From: SZUA-309 sp965230005
GTDB lineage: Bacteria; Pseudomonadota; Gammaproteobacteria; Pseudomonadales; Azotimanducaceae
DNA length: 64,000 nt
NCBI GenBank assembly: GCA_965230005.1
Contig: OZ245934.1
Coordinates: 5,084,001 to 5,148,000, forward strand
Reading direction: 5' to 3'
This document shows, piece after piece, positions 17,355 to 25,440 of the stretch; positions within the stretch are counted from its first letter, which is position 1; each line of letters opens with the position of its first letter. The position numbers were made by a program, and so were the translations under genes. The notes beneath the pieces are model-generated. The model ran no database searches and had not been told where the DNA came from. It saw only the letters and a list, made by a program, of their open reading frames with translations.

Positions 17355-17888
17355 ATGGAACTCAGCTGGTCACACGCGGTGCTCTACGTCCGCGATCTCG
17401 AGCAGATGCTCGACTTTTACACGAACGTGCTCGGCTTCGAAGTTACCGACCGGGGACCGATTGGACCGGACGCGCCGGAGATTGTCTTCCTGAGCCAGTG
17501 TCCGAACGAGCATCATCAGATTGCCATGCTGCCGATCCGATCCGATCAGGATCGGCCGAACACGGTGAATCATTTTGCGTTCCGCGTGGCGGATTTTTCG
17601 GATGTGACGAGCCTGCTCAGTACCCTGCAGGGCATTGAGGGGACGAAGCCCGGGCCGCTCTCGCACGGCAACACGCTGTCGGTGTATTTCAGCGATCCGG
17701 AAGGCAATGGCATCGAAGTGTTCTGGGATACGCCCTGGCACGTGGCGCAACCGCAGGGCAAACCCTGGGATCCGAGCCTCAGCGAAGAGGAGGCGCTGGC
17801 CTGGGTGAAGGAGAATTTCTCGGACGAGCCGTCTTTCGAGCCCCGGGAGGACTACTTCGCCCGACGCCGGACCGAGGTCGCAGGCTGA
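17355..17888 (+). CDS. VOC-superfamily protein, probable type I extradiol dioxygenase
   Basis: A 177-residue vicinal-oxygen-chelate protein. It carries the His-His-Glu metal triad of catechol extradiol dioxygenases: WSHAVLYV (H7), NHFAFRV (H73) and GIEVFWD (E121). It is much shorter than classical two-domain enzymes, so it is a one-domain type; glyoxalase-like functions remain possible. The ribosome site GAGGGGGGAG precedes the ATG, 12 bases after the FAH-type gene, so the three genes form one operon. The expected reaction is ring opening of the catechol made by the hydroxylase. Confidence 0.85.
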   Translation: MELSWSHAVLYVRDLEQMLDFYTNVLGFEVTDRGPIGPDAPEIVFLSQCPNEHHQIAMLPIRSDQDRPNTVNHFAFRVADFSDVTSLLSTLQGIEGTKPGPLSHGNTLSVYFSDPEGNGIEVFWDTPWHVAQPQGKPWDPSLSEEEALAWVKENFSDEPSFEPREDYFARRRTEVAG

Positions 17889-18004
17889 TCAGGCAGGGCG
17901 CTCGCGACACCCCGGTGAATGGTTTTTATTACCTCTGGAGGTAGTTGCCTGACACCGGGCGCCATCGCTAGGGTCCCTGCACTGCTTGCCAAGGAGATGA
18001 GCCC

Positions 18005-18349
18005 ATGACCGCCTTTCGTGTTTTTCTCGTGCTGGTGATCGTGGTGGTCGGTGCCTATACCACCGTTACCATCGCGAACCACGGGATGAGTCTTTTTTCG
18101 GTCTTTTTCGGGGACATGGCGGAGATGGGCTGGCCGGGCCAGTTCAATCTGGACTTCATGTTCTTCCTGCTTTTCTCCGGGCTCTGGGTCAGCTGGCGGC
18201 ATCAGTTTTCCGGTGCGGGAATCGCTCTGGGGGTTGGCGCCTTGTTTCTCGGCGCGCCCTATCTGGCGACCTATCTGCTGATTCAGAGTTTTCGGGTCAA
18301 TGGCGACGTCCGTGCGCTCCTCCTCGGGGAGGAACGGGCCGCCGCCTAG
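18005..18349 (+). CDS. Small membrane protein of unknown function
   Basis: A 114-residue protein with three predicted membrane segments: residues about 5-25 (VFLVLVIVVVGAYTTV), 50-62 (FMFFLLFSGLWV) and 72-95 (IALGVGALFLGAPYLATYLLI). I do not recognise a family. The ATG at 18005 follows AAGGAGATGA, a strong ribosome site. It stands alone between the extradiol dioxygenase gene and the convergent phosphatase gene. Confidence 0.75.
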   Translation: MTAFRVFLVLVIVVVGAYTTVTIANHGMSLFSVFFGDMAEMGWPGQFNLDFMFFLLFSGLWVSWRHQFSGAGIALGVGALFLGAPYLATYLLIQSFRVNGDVRALLLGEERAAA

Positions 18350-18372
18350 GGCGGATGCGCCGTTAGCAAAGC

Positions 18373-18417
18373 GGCGTGCCGTCTGAAAGGGCGTGCCGCC
18401 TGAATTACGGCGTGCCG
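18373..18417 (+). repeat. Three spaced copies of GGCGTGCCG
   Basis: The 9-mer occurs at 18373-18381, 18390-18398 and 18409-18417, with the first two copies followed by related TGAA-containing spacers (17- and 19-base periods). It fills the gap between the stop of the small membrane protein gene and the convergent phosphatase stop. No clear terminator stem is formed. Origin and role are unknown. Confidence 0.65.
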
Positions 18418-18444
18418 TTCAAAGGCATAGCGTTGTCCGCGAGC

Positions 18445-19200
18445 TCAGTCTTCGAGAAAGGCCTTGCGCACGGCAGCGAAAGTGTCCTCGCCGATGCCGA
18501 TGTCTTTCAGATAGCCGAGGGGCCCGCCCCAGCGTGCTTCCAGGCCATCGAGAAAATCACTCATGGCGTTTTCCGGCACGCCAGCGTGGAACATCATGGT
18601 CGCGCGGTCCATGCCTTCGGGAAGCCCAACCGTCGCTTCGACGAAGTCCGCCTGCCGTTCCACTTCCCGGTTCGTGAGAATGTAGTCGGCTTCGATGAGC
18701 GCCCGCTCGACGCCGAGGACGGAAAGCAGGAATGCGGTAGAAACGCCGGTCCGATCCTTACCGGCCGTGCAGTTGAGAACGATCGGGTGCGAACCGGCGT
18801 CGGCGAAGATGTCGAACATCCTGAGCCAGGCTTCAGGACCGAATTCCAGGTAGCCGAGGTAACGTTTCCCGGAGATGCCCGTGTCGCCGACCAGGCGGGC
18901 AAGCTGATCGGTACCGCCGTCGGGGATTACCGGGATGTTGTGATAGCGGGCTCCCATCTCCGGCAGCGGCCCCGGACCCTGCTCGCGGATTTCTTCCGGT
19001 TTGCGCAGGTCGATCTGCGTTGCCACGGCCAGATCGCCGAGCCGCTCCAGATCGCCTGCGGTCATTCGATCCTGCCGCCCGGCCCGGTAGTAGCGACCCC
19101 AGCGCACCCGGCGACCGTCGCTGGTCGGATAGCCACCGATGTCGCGGAAATTGAAACAGCCTTCGAAGCGATGATGGCGATCGGTAAAGTCTTCGATCAT
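18445..19200 (-). CDS. Tyrosine-protein phosphatase family protein
   Basis: A 251-residue dual-specificity/tyrosine phosphatase of the bacterial type (Y_phosphatase3-like). NFRDIGGYPTSDGRRVRWGRYYRAG at the N-terminus is the family hallmark, with an IDLRKPEE segment after it. The P-loop is CTAGKDRTG (C144, R150), preceded by Asn instead of the usual His. It would dephosphorylate phosphotyrosine, phosphoinositide or nucleotide-type substrates in the cytoplasm. It starts at an ATG at 19200, 25 bases after the pap gene on the same strand. Confidence 0.9.
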   Translation of the reverse strand: MIEDFTDRHHRFEGCFNFRDIGGYPTSDGRRVRWGRYYRAGRQDRMTAGDLERLGDLAVATQIDLRKPEEIREQGPGPLPEMGARYHNIPVIPDGGTDQLARLVGDTGISGKRYLGYLEFGPEAWLRMFDIFADAGSHPIVLNCTAGKDRTGVSTAFLLSVLGVERALIEADYILTNREVERQADFVEATVGLPEGMDRATMMFHAGVPENAMSDFLDGLEARWGGPLGYLKDIGIGEDTFAAVRKAFLED

Positions 19201-19225
19201 CTGGATTCCAGAGTCCTCGGATAGT

Positions 19226-20731
19226 TTATTTGAGTTTCTGCTGCAGCGCGTCGCAGACCGCCTCGATGACGCGAACGCGGGCCCAGCGCTTGTCCTGAGA
19301 GGAGATCAGGTGCCAGGGCGCTTCCCGGGAATCAGTGTAGTGCACCATGTCATCCACGGCCGTCACGTATTCGTCCCAGCGGTCCCGGTTGCGATAGTCC
19401 TCGTCGGTAATCTTGTATTTCTTGTAGGGCGTCTGCTCACGGGCCTGAAAGCGACGGAGCTGTTCTGCCGGGTCGAGATGCAGCCAGAATTTCAGCAGCA
19501 CATAGCCGTGTTCCACGAGCTGGCGCTCGAACTCGCGAATCTCCTGATAGGCACGGCCCCACTCGGCGGCGCTCGCGAGACCTTCGACCCGCTCCACGAG
19601 CACGCGGCCGTACCAGCTCCGGTCGAAGATCAGCGTCGAGCCGGCTCGCGGCAGATGGTGCCAGAAACGGCGCAGATAGTGATGGGCCAGCTCGTCCTCC
19701 GATGGCGCCGCAATCGGTACCACCCGGGTGTTGCGCGGATCCAGAGGCCGCGACAGGCGGCGGATCACACCGCCTTTACCGGCAGCGTCCCAGCCTTCGA
19801 AGACCAGCACCGTGGTGACCCGTGCTTCCGTCGCATCGTCGGCGAGGCCCTTCAACCGGGCTGAAGCAGCCGTCAGGGCTGTGTCGTAGGCACTTTTTTC
19901 GAGGCTGACGCTGAGATCGATGTTGGCAAGGGCTGGCGGGCTCGCCGAGGCGATCGCCGACGGCGCGTCTCCGGCGGCATTGCCGCTGGCTGCAGCCGCC
20001 AGCAGTGCGCTCTGGCCGTTTCCAGCCAGGCGTGCTTCGATCGCCTCCAGGGTGATCCTGGCAAACTGCAGGCTGGCCAGGGCCTGATCGCTGCCATCGA
20101 TCACATGCCAGGGTGCGTCGATGGTATTCGTTCGATCCAGGTACTCGCCCGCGACTTCCATGGTCTTGTCGTAGTTTTCGTAGATCGCTTCGTCGCGGGC
20201 ATCCACATACCAGAGCCGGCGCGGCGACTTCTTTGCCGCCCGCAGGCGCTTCCGGTGCGCTTTCTTGTCGAGATGGATCCAGAACTTCAGGACCAGGGCG
20301 CCATCGTCCGACTGACAGGCTTCAAAGCGGTTGTCGTGATCAATGGCCTTGAGAAAGTCTTCGCGACTGACGTCTCCGGTCATCCTGCCGGTGCAGGTGC
20401 CGCCGGCCCAGCCGCCGAACATGACGCCGATCTGGCCGTCCCGGGGCAGGGACCGCCAGTAGCGCCAGAAGCGGGGGCGCTCCCTTTCTTCCTCCGTGGC
20501 CGGTGCAAAAGATTCGAGTTTCAGATAGCGGGCATCGAGCCAGCTGCCGATTTCACCCAGCACGTGTTCCATGCCCGGCCGATCGTCGCCCGTGAGCAGG
20601 AGCAGCACTGGAAAGTCCGCCGTGCGCAGATCGAACTGCGCATTGAGCAGGCGCACGCGCAGCTCGTCGGCGAGCGCATCGGCGTCTTCGATCTCGGCGA
20701 GGGTGCTTTCGGCGTTGTCGAGCAGCCCCAT
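19226..20731 (-). CDS. pap: Polyphosphate:AMP phosphotransferase (two-domain PPK2)
   Basis: A 501-residue enzyme that makes ADP from AMP using polyphosphate. It has two fused PPK2 domains. The C-terminal one is catalytic, with Walker A GWDAAGKGG (313-321), a conserved RPLDPRNTRV segment, then FDRSWYGRVLVERVEG. The N-terminal copy keeps the fold (KFWIHLDKKAHRKRL) but has a degenerate P-loop, as in known Pap proteins. Length matches the family. It is probably co-transcribed with the phosphatase gene downstream. Confidence 0.93.
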   Translation of the reverse strand: MGLLDNAESTLAEIEDADALADELRVRLLNAQFDLRTADFPVLLLLTGDDRPGMEHVLGEIGSWLDARYLKLESFAPATEEERERPRFWRYWRSLPRDGQIGVMFGGWAGGTCTGRMTGDVSREDFLKAIDHDNRFEACQSDDGALVLKFWIHLDKKAHRKRLRAAKKSPRRLWYVDARDEAIYENYDKTMEVAGEYLDRTNTIDAPWHVIDGSDQALASLQFARITLEAIEARLAGNGQSALLAAAASGNAAGDAPSAIASASPPALANIDLSVSLEKSAYDTALTAASARLKGLADDATEARVTTVLVFEGWDAAGKGGVIRRLSRPLDPRNTRVVPIAAPSEDELAHHYLRRFWHHLPRAGSTLIFDRSWYGRVLVERVEGLASAAEWGRAYQEIREFERQLVEHGYVLLKFWLHLDPAEQLRRFQAREQTPYKKYKITDEDYRNRDRWDEYVTAVDDMVHYTDSREAPWHLISSQDKRWARVRVIEAVCDALQQKLK

Positions 20732-20894
20732 GGGTCAGACAGGCTCCTGTTCATGGATCAGCGGGTTGGCCTCATGATCGAGGCTGGCGAAACGAACTGT
20801 CAAACAGACTGTGCTGCCCGGCAGGCAGCGAGCGTGCCCGGGCTGCGCTGAGTCGGCATACTGGCAGCCTGCCCTGATTCCCGGGGAGGGAGCT

Positions 20895-22280
20895 TTGGAG
20901 CCGAGCGATGCCATCGCCCAGGCGGGGGACGGCTATACACAACCGGACAATGCCACCGAGGACCCACCGGTCGGCTGGCGCGCAACGCTCAAGTATCTGG
21001 GTCCGAGCGTCATCATCTCGGCGACCATCGTTGGCTCCGGCGAAATCATTCTCACGGCGAGCCTTGGCGCCGCCGTCGGCTACGTCATGCTCTGGTGGGT
21101 GCTCTTCTCCTGCTGGAGTAAGTCCATCCTGCAGGCGGAACTCGCCCGCTATATCGTTCTCTCCGGCGATACCTATCTTCGGGCCCTGAACCGGGTGCCC
21201 GGACGCCTGCCGGGTCCGCGCGGACCCTTCGCCTGGCCCATTGCCCTGGGCCTCATCGGCTTCTTCACGGGGCTCACGGGCCTCGGCGGCCTCATTGGCG
21301 GGGCCGGGCAGGCGATCCTGATCTTCCTGCCGGACGCGAATCCGCTCGTGGCCGTTGCCGTGCTGGCGATACTTGCCGCCCTGCTGCTGGCCAGTGGCAG
21401 CTACCGGCGCCTCGAGAACGTGATGCTGCTGTTCGTCATGACTTTCACCATTCTCACGGTCACCGGGGCGCTGCTCATGCAGGGGACGGCCTTCGCCACG
21501 GAACCGGCGGACATCCTGGCGGGCTTTCAGTTCGAGTTTTCGACCGCCTTTGCTGTGCTTGCGCTCGCCGCCTACGGCTACACGGGGGTGAACTCCGGCG
21601 AGATCTCCGCCTACAGCTACTGGTGTATCGAGAAAGGCTACCCGGGCCGGATCGGCAGCTACGACGGCTCGCCGGCCTGGTATGCGCGGGCCCGCGGTTG
21701 GTTGAAGGTGCTGCGCACGGACATCTGGATCACCCTGGTGATCCTCACCTGCGCGACGATCCCGTTCTATTTTCTGGGTGCCGGCGTGCTGCACGCCATG
21801 GGTCAGCAGCCTCAGGGGAGTGAGACGATTACGGCCCTGTCGCACATGTTCACGGAGACCCTCGGCAGCTGGTCCCTGTGGCTTTTTGCCGTGGGTGCTT
21901 TCTGCATTCTCTACTCATCGACCATAGCCGGCGTTGCCGCCGGTGCCCGTTACGTACCCGACTACCTCATCGAGCTGGGGTTCATGTCCCGGGATCGTCT
22001 GGATCTGCGTCGCGGCATCATCCGTCTCTATTGCGTGATCGTGCCCTTTATCGGTCTCGGGCTTTACGCGGGCTTTCAGCGGCCTGTGCTCATGGTGACC
22101 ATTGCCGCGAGTTATGCGGCCATCATGCTGCCGGTGCAGAGCGGCATCACCCTCTATCTGCAGGCGCGTCGTTTACCGGCGGATATCCGTCCCGGTCGCC
22201 TGGCCCAGGGACTTCTGGTGGTGACCTTCGGGCTGCAGGTCCTGCTGGCGCTTGCCGTCATATACTTCACCGTGCTGTGA
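20895..22280 (+). CDS. Nramp-fold transporter, divergent
   Basis: An integral membrane protein of about 462 residues with roughly eleven membrane segments and a LeuT/Nramp-like order. The first segment reads GPSVIISATIVGSGEIILTA; the metal-binding DPGN of true Nramp proteins is replaced by GSGE, and the TM6 Met-Pro-His region reads AYGYTGVNSGE. It is therefore unlikely to be a standard Mn/Fe transporter; Mg or another substrate is possible. I use the TTG at 20895 because GGGGAGGGAG lies just upstream; the frame stays open to a GTG at 20811 that lacks a ribosome site. It is divergent from pap. Confidence 0.8.
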   Translation: MEPSDAIAQAGDGYTQPDNATEDPPVGWRATLKYLGPSVIISATIVGSGEIILTASLGAAVGYVMLWWVLFSCWSKSILQAELARYIVLSGDTYLRALNRVPGRLPGPRGPFAWPIALGLIGFFTGLTGLGGLIGGAGQAILIFLPDANPLVAVAVLAILAALLLASGSYRRLENVMLLFVMTFTILTVTGALLMQGTAFATEPADILAGFQFEFSTAFAVLALAAYGYTGVNSGEISAYSYWCIEKGYPGRIGSYDGSPAWYARARGWLKVLRTDIWITLVILTCATIPFYFLGAGVLHAMGQQPQGSETITALSHMFTETLGSWSLWLFAVGAFCILYSSTIAGVAAGARYVPDYLIELGFMSRDRLDLRRGIIRLYCVIVPFIGLGLYAGFQRPVLMVTIAASYAAIMLPVQSGITLYLQARRLPADIRPGRLAQGLLVVTFGLQVLLALAVIYFTVL

Positions 22281-22307
22281 AGGCTTTGGAGAGGGAAGGA
22301 GGTAAAC

Positions 22308-23213
22308 GTGAGCGAACAGAAACATCCGGCGCCGCAGACTCTCTGGCCTGAGGCGCCGGCGCTCCGGCGTGATGAGGTGCGGGTCAGCCTGGCAGGACGT
22401 GAGTACGTCGGGCATCTTGTTGCGCCTCCTTCAGAGGTGGGACGTCGGCCGCTCGTGCTCGTGGTACACAACTATCAGGGCCTGAAATTCTTCGACGTGG
22501 ACGTTGCCGAATATCTCGCGCGCGTCGGCTACGTGGGTCTCGCTGTAGACATGTACGGTGACCGGGTCCCGGCCGATCAGCGCGATTTCCCGACCGATCC
22601 CGCTGCGGTTGCGGGTTTTCAGAAGCAGTGTTTCGAGGCCATGGTGGCCATGGACCACGATCTACCGACCTTCCGGGCGCTGCTGGGTCTCTGGCTCGAC
22701 GCCGGCCGGGGCCACGAAACAGTTGATTCGACGCCGGCACCGGCGGCCATCGGCTACTGCTTTGGCGGCGTGGCGGTCCTCGAGGCCGTCCGTGCCGGGC
22801 TCGACCTCTCGGCTGTGGTGTCCTTCCATGGACTGCTGCAGACCGGGGAAGACGGCAGCCCGGCGACAGCGGGCGTTACCCGGCCACCGCTCATTCGGGG
22901 AACGGACCGGCACAACAGAAACACCGTGGTGCTCGTCGAAAACGGCGCTGAAGATCATCTGGTGCCAGCGGAAAGCATGACGCGTTTTTTTGCGGAGATG
23001 GACGCGGCCGGCGTTGAGTGGATCTTTCATCACCATGCGGCCACACCGCACGGGTTTGCCCTGCCGCCATCGCTGGGCCCACCCGGGCGGCTCCACGCCG
23101 CAAGCGATCGACGTTCGACGCTGTCGATGCTCGCGCTGTTCCGCGAAGTGTTTCCGGAGGTGCCGCAACACCCTGTAGCGACGAACGCAGCCGCAACGCC
23201 GCTCGGTCTCTAG
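22308..23213 (+). CDS. Dienelactone hydrolase family protein
   Basis: A 301-residue alpha/beta hydrolase of the dienelactone type, which opens lactone rings formed during aromatic breakdown, or other esters. The nucleophile is Cys in GYCFGG (C151), diagnostic of this family. The catalytic His is probably in the HHHAATPHGF segment. VVHNYQGL supplies the oxyanion region. The GTG start at 22308 follows GAAGGAGG. It lies 27 bases after the Nramp-like gene and may share its transcript. Confidence 0.9.
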   Translation: MSEQKHPAPQTLWPEAPALRRDEVRVSLAGREYVGHLVAPPSEVGRRPLVLVVHNYQGLKFFDVDVAEYLARVGYVGLAVDMYGDRVPADQRDFPTDPAAVAGFQKQCFEAMVAMDHDLPTFRALLGLWLDAGRGHETVDSTPAPAAIGYCFGGVAVLEAVRAGLDLSAVVSFHGLLQTGEDGSPATAGVTRPPLIRGTDRHNRNTVVLVENGAEDHLVPAESMTRFFAEMDAAGVEWIFHHHAATPHGFALPPSLGPPGRLHAASDRRSTLSMLALFREVFPEVPQHPVATNAAATPLGL

Positions 23214-23233
23214 GCGGCCGCGGTAAATACGGT

Positions 23234-23653
23234 TCAGGCGTTCAGGGCCTGCAGCACGAGGCTGTAGCCGGCGTAGCCGAAGCCGCAGACCGAGCCTTTG
23301 CAGACCGGCCCGATGGTCGAACGGACGCCGCGGGCTGCCGGGTTGGAGGCATGCACCTCGTAGGCCGGGAAGGGCAGGGCGCCGATGGCGTCGGGGATCG
23401 GTCCGGTACTCGGGGTGAAACCGCCGGGATTGATGATCATGGCAGTGAAGGATTCTGCGGCGGCCGCGTCGAGGCGTTCGACCACGGCGCCTTCGTCATT
23501 CGACTGGAAGATATCCACTTCCATGCCGAGCGAAGTTGCAGTGGCTGAGATCATGGCGTTGATCTCGTCAAGGGTTTCGGGTCCGAAGACCTCAACGAAT
23601 TCCTGGCCACGCCGATCCATGCCTTCGCCCTGAATGATGAGCACCCGCGTCAT
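23234..23653 (-). CDS. Type II 3-dehydroquinate dehydratase-like protein, catalytic residues changed
   Basis: A 139-residue protein with the AroQ flavodoxin-like fold pattern: ETLDEINAMI, FQSNDEGAVVERLD, IINPGGFT, YEVHASN and GFGYAGYSLVLQAL. The substrate-gating loop, normally LGxREPxxYG with catalytic Arg and Tyr, reads RGQEFVEVFG here (Phe23 at the Tyr position, no Arg). The opening NGPNLN is QGEGMD. The His of VHxSN is kept. It is probably a paralogue with a different or lost activity rather than the shikimate enzyme. ATG at 23653; located just downstream of the sulfatase on the same strand. Confidence 0.72.
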   Translation of the reverse strand: MTRVLIIQGEGMDRRGQEFVEVFGPETLDEINAMISATATSLGMEVDIFQSNDEGAVVERLDAAAAESFTAMIINPGGFTPSTGPIPDAIGALPFPAYEVHASNPAARGVRSTIGPVCKGSVCGFGYAGYSLVLQALNA

Positions 23654-23663
23654 CGTGTCTCCC

Positions 23664-23719
23664 GTTCGAGCCGCGCTCTATTTTGAGCCGCAGGCGCTCT
23701 ATTTCGAGCCGCCGGCGCT
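23664..23719 (-). repeat. Tandem 21-bp duplication at the sulfatase 3' end, including the stop codon
   Basis: On the minus strand a 21-base unit AGCGCCGGCGGCTCGAAATAG (23719-23699) ends the sulfatase gene. A copy with two changes follows (23698-23678), then a shortened third copy (23677-23664). Because the unit is seven codons long, the second copy carries a back-up in-frame TAG. It looks like replication slippage and fills the whole gap to the AroQ-like gene. Confidence 0.8.
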
Positions 23720-25258
23720 TTCCAGTTTCTCCATGACCTGGTCGATGCTGAAGCTCGCCGGTTTCTGCCGCGGTGGGAACTCCTGGAAGGTGGACAGGAA
23801 CTCGGCAACGAACTGCTGCGCGGGCACCAGGAAGAAGACCCGGTCGATGAGCCAGTCGTAGTAGGTATTCGACGTGCGGTAGGCCCGCTCGTAGGGATCG
23901 CGCCGCAGATTGAAGATCAGCGGTACCCGCAGCTCGGTCCACGGTTCGATCCAGGCGCGCAGCGTCGCGTATTCTTTCTGCTCGAGGAAGATGGCCTTCC
24001 AGTCGTTATAGCGCAGTGCCGTCAGCTCACCGGTGTCGGCGAAGTAGAAGATCTCGCGGCGCGGCCCCGTTGCTTCCTCGCCGGTCAGATGCGGCAGAAA
24101 GTTGTAGCCGTCCAGATGCACCTTGTAGCGTCGGCCGATGGCCCGCACGTTTCCCTGCTTGAGGCGCTCCTTGATGTCCGTGGCACCGACGGCGGCGAGA
24201 TAGGTCGGCAGCCAGTCCATGTGGTGCATGATTTCATTCGAGACGCTGCCCGCTTCGATCTTGCCGGGCCAGCGCACCATGGAAGGCACGCGCCAGCCGC
24301 CTTCCCAGTTCGTGTTCTTCTCACCGAAGAACGGAGAAGTAGCCGCGTCGGGCCAGGTGTTCATATGCGGACCGTTGTCCGTCGAGTAGTGGACGATGGT
24401 GTTTTCAGCGATTCCCAGGCGATCGAGAGTGTCGAGGAGCTGGCCGACGTGCATGTCGTGCTCGACCATGGCGTCCGAGTATTCGTCCTGACCGGAGATG
24501 CCGCGAATCTCGTCCTTGATGTGGGTGCGGAAGTGCATGCGCGTACCGTTCCACCAGACGTAGAAGGGTTTGCCCTGGGCGTTTGCCCGCTCGATGAAAT
24601 CGATGGCGGCGGCCAGCGTTTCTTCGTCCACGGTTTCCATGCGTTTCCGGGTCAGCGGTCCCGTGTCCTGGATGCTGCCGTCGGCTGACGATTTGATCAC
24701 GCCGCGGGGTCCGAAGCGCTCACGGAAGCTCGGGTCCGAGGGATAGTCGGGGTTTTCCGGCTCCTCTTCGGCGTTCAGGTGATAGAGGTTGCCGAAGAAT
24801 TCGTCGAAGCCGTGGTTCGTCGGCAGATGCTCATCCTTGTCGCCCAGGTGATTCTTGCCGAACTGGCCCGTCATGTAGCCGTACTCCTTGAGCAGCCCGG
24901 CGATGGTGGGGTCTTCTTCCTGCATACCGAGATCGGCCCCCGGCAGCCCGACCTTCGAGAGCCCGGTGCGGTAGACGCTCTGCCCGGTGATGTAGGAAGA
25001 CCGGCCGGCCGTGCAGGATTGCTCGCCATAGTAGTCGGTGAACATCATGCCTTCCTTCGCCACCCGGTCGATGTTCGGGGTGCGGTAGCCCATGAGGCCG
25101 AAGGTGTAGGCGCTGATGTTCGACTGGCCAACATCGTCTCCCCAGATCACGAGGATGTTGGGCCGTTCTTCGGCGCGGACGGAAGCACTCACCAGTGCGG
25201 TGAGTGTGAGTAGCAGCGCGAATATGGCGCGCACGGTAACGGGCTGCAGAATCTGCAT
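23699..25258 (-). CDS. Arylsulfatase, exported
   Basis: A 519-residue type I sulfatase with a signal peptide (IFALLLTLTALVSASVRA). It would cleave sulfate esters in the periplasm or outside. Metal ligands sit in NILVIWGDDVG (D41, D42). The formylglycine motif is SCTAGRSSYITGQ, where C82 would be converted; Ala replaces the usual Pro of CxPxR. GQFGKNHLGD supplies the Lys/His pair and YSTDNGPH another metal site. The ATG follows GGGAGGG. No maturation enzyme is encoded nearby. The AroQ-like gene follows 45 bases later. Confidence 0.92.
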   Translation of the reverse strand: MQILQPVTVRAIFALLLTLTALVSASVRAEERPNILVIWGDDVGQSNISAYTFGLMGYRTPNIDRVAKEGMMFTDYYGEQSCTAGRSSYITGQSVYRTGLSKVGLPGADLGMQEEDPTIAGLLKEYGYMTGQFGKNHLGDKDEHLPTNHGFDEFFGNLYHLNAEEEPENPDYPSDPSFRERFGPRGVIKSSADGSIQDTGPLTRKRMETVDEETLAAAIDFIERANAQGKPFYVWWNGTRMHFRTHIKDEIRGISGQDEYSDAMVEHDMHVGQLLDTLDRLGIAENTIVHYSTDNGPHMNTWPDAATSPFFGEKNTNWEGGWRVPSMVRWPGKIEAGSVSNEIMHHMDWLPTYLAAVGATDIKERLKQGNVRAIGRRYKVHLDGYNFLPHLTGEEATGPRREIFYFADTGELTALRYNDWKAIFLEQKEYATLRAWIEPWTELRVPLIFNLRRDPYERAYRTSNTYYDWLIDRVFFLVPAQQFVAEFLSTFQEFPPRQKPASFSIDQVMEKLESAGGSK

Positions 25259-25440
25259 GGTTATCCCTCCCCCGGGTGTGTCCCTGATGAATGCGGCCGG
25301 ACAGAGCCTGAACCGGCGGCGCTGAGCTTACCGCGAATCGGCGCAGAAGACAGGTTTGTGCACCGCAGCGTTGCCGCCGCACTTTTCTACCGCTTTGTGT
25401 TCCTCCGACGTAAACTGATCGCAGGGAAGGGAGAAAACGC

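Noticed and set aside
20772..21845. A 357-codon minus-strand frame opposite the Nramp-like gene
   Set aside because: Arg/Gly/Glu-rich translation without domains. The plus strand has membrane segments and a strong ribosome site.
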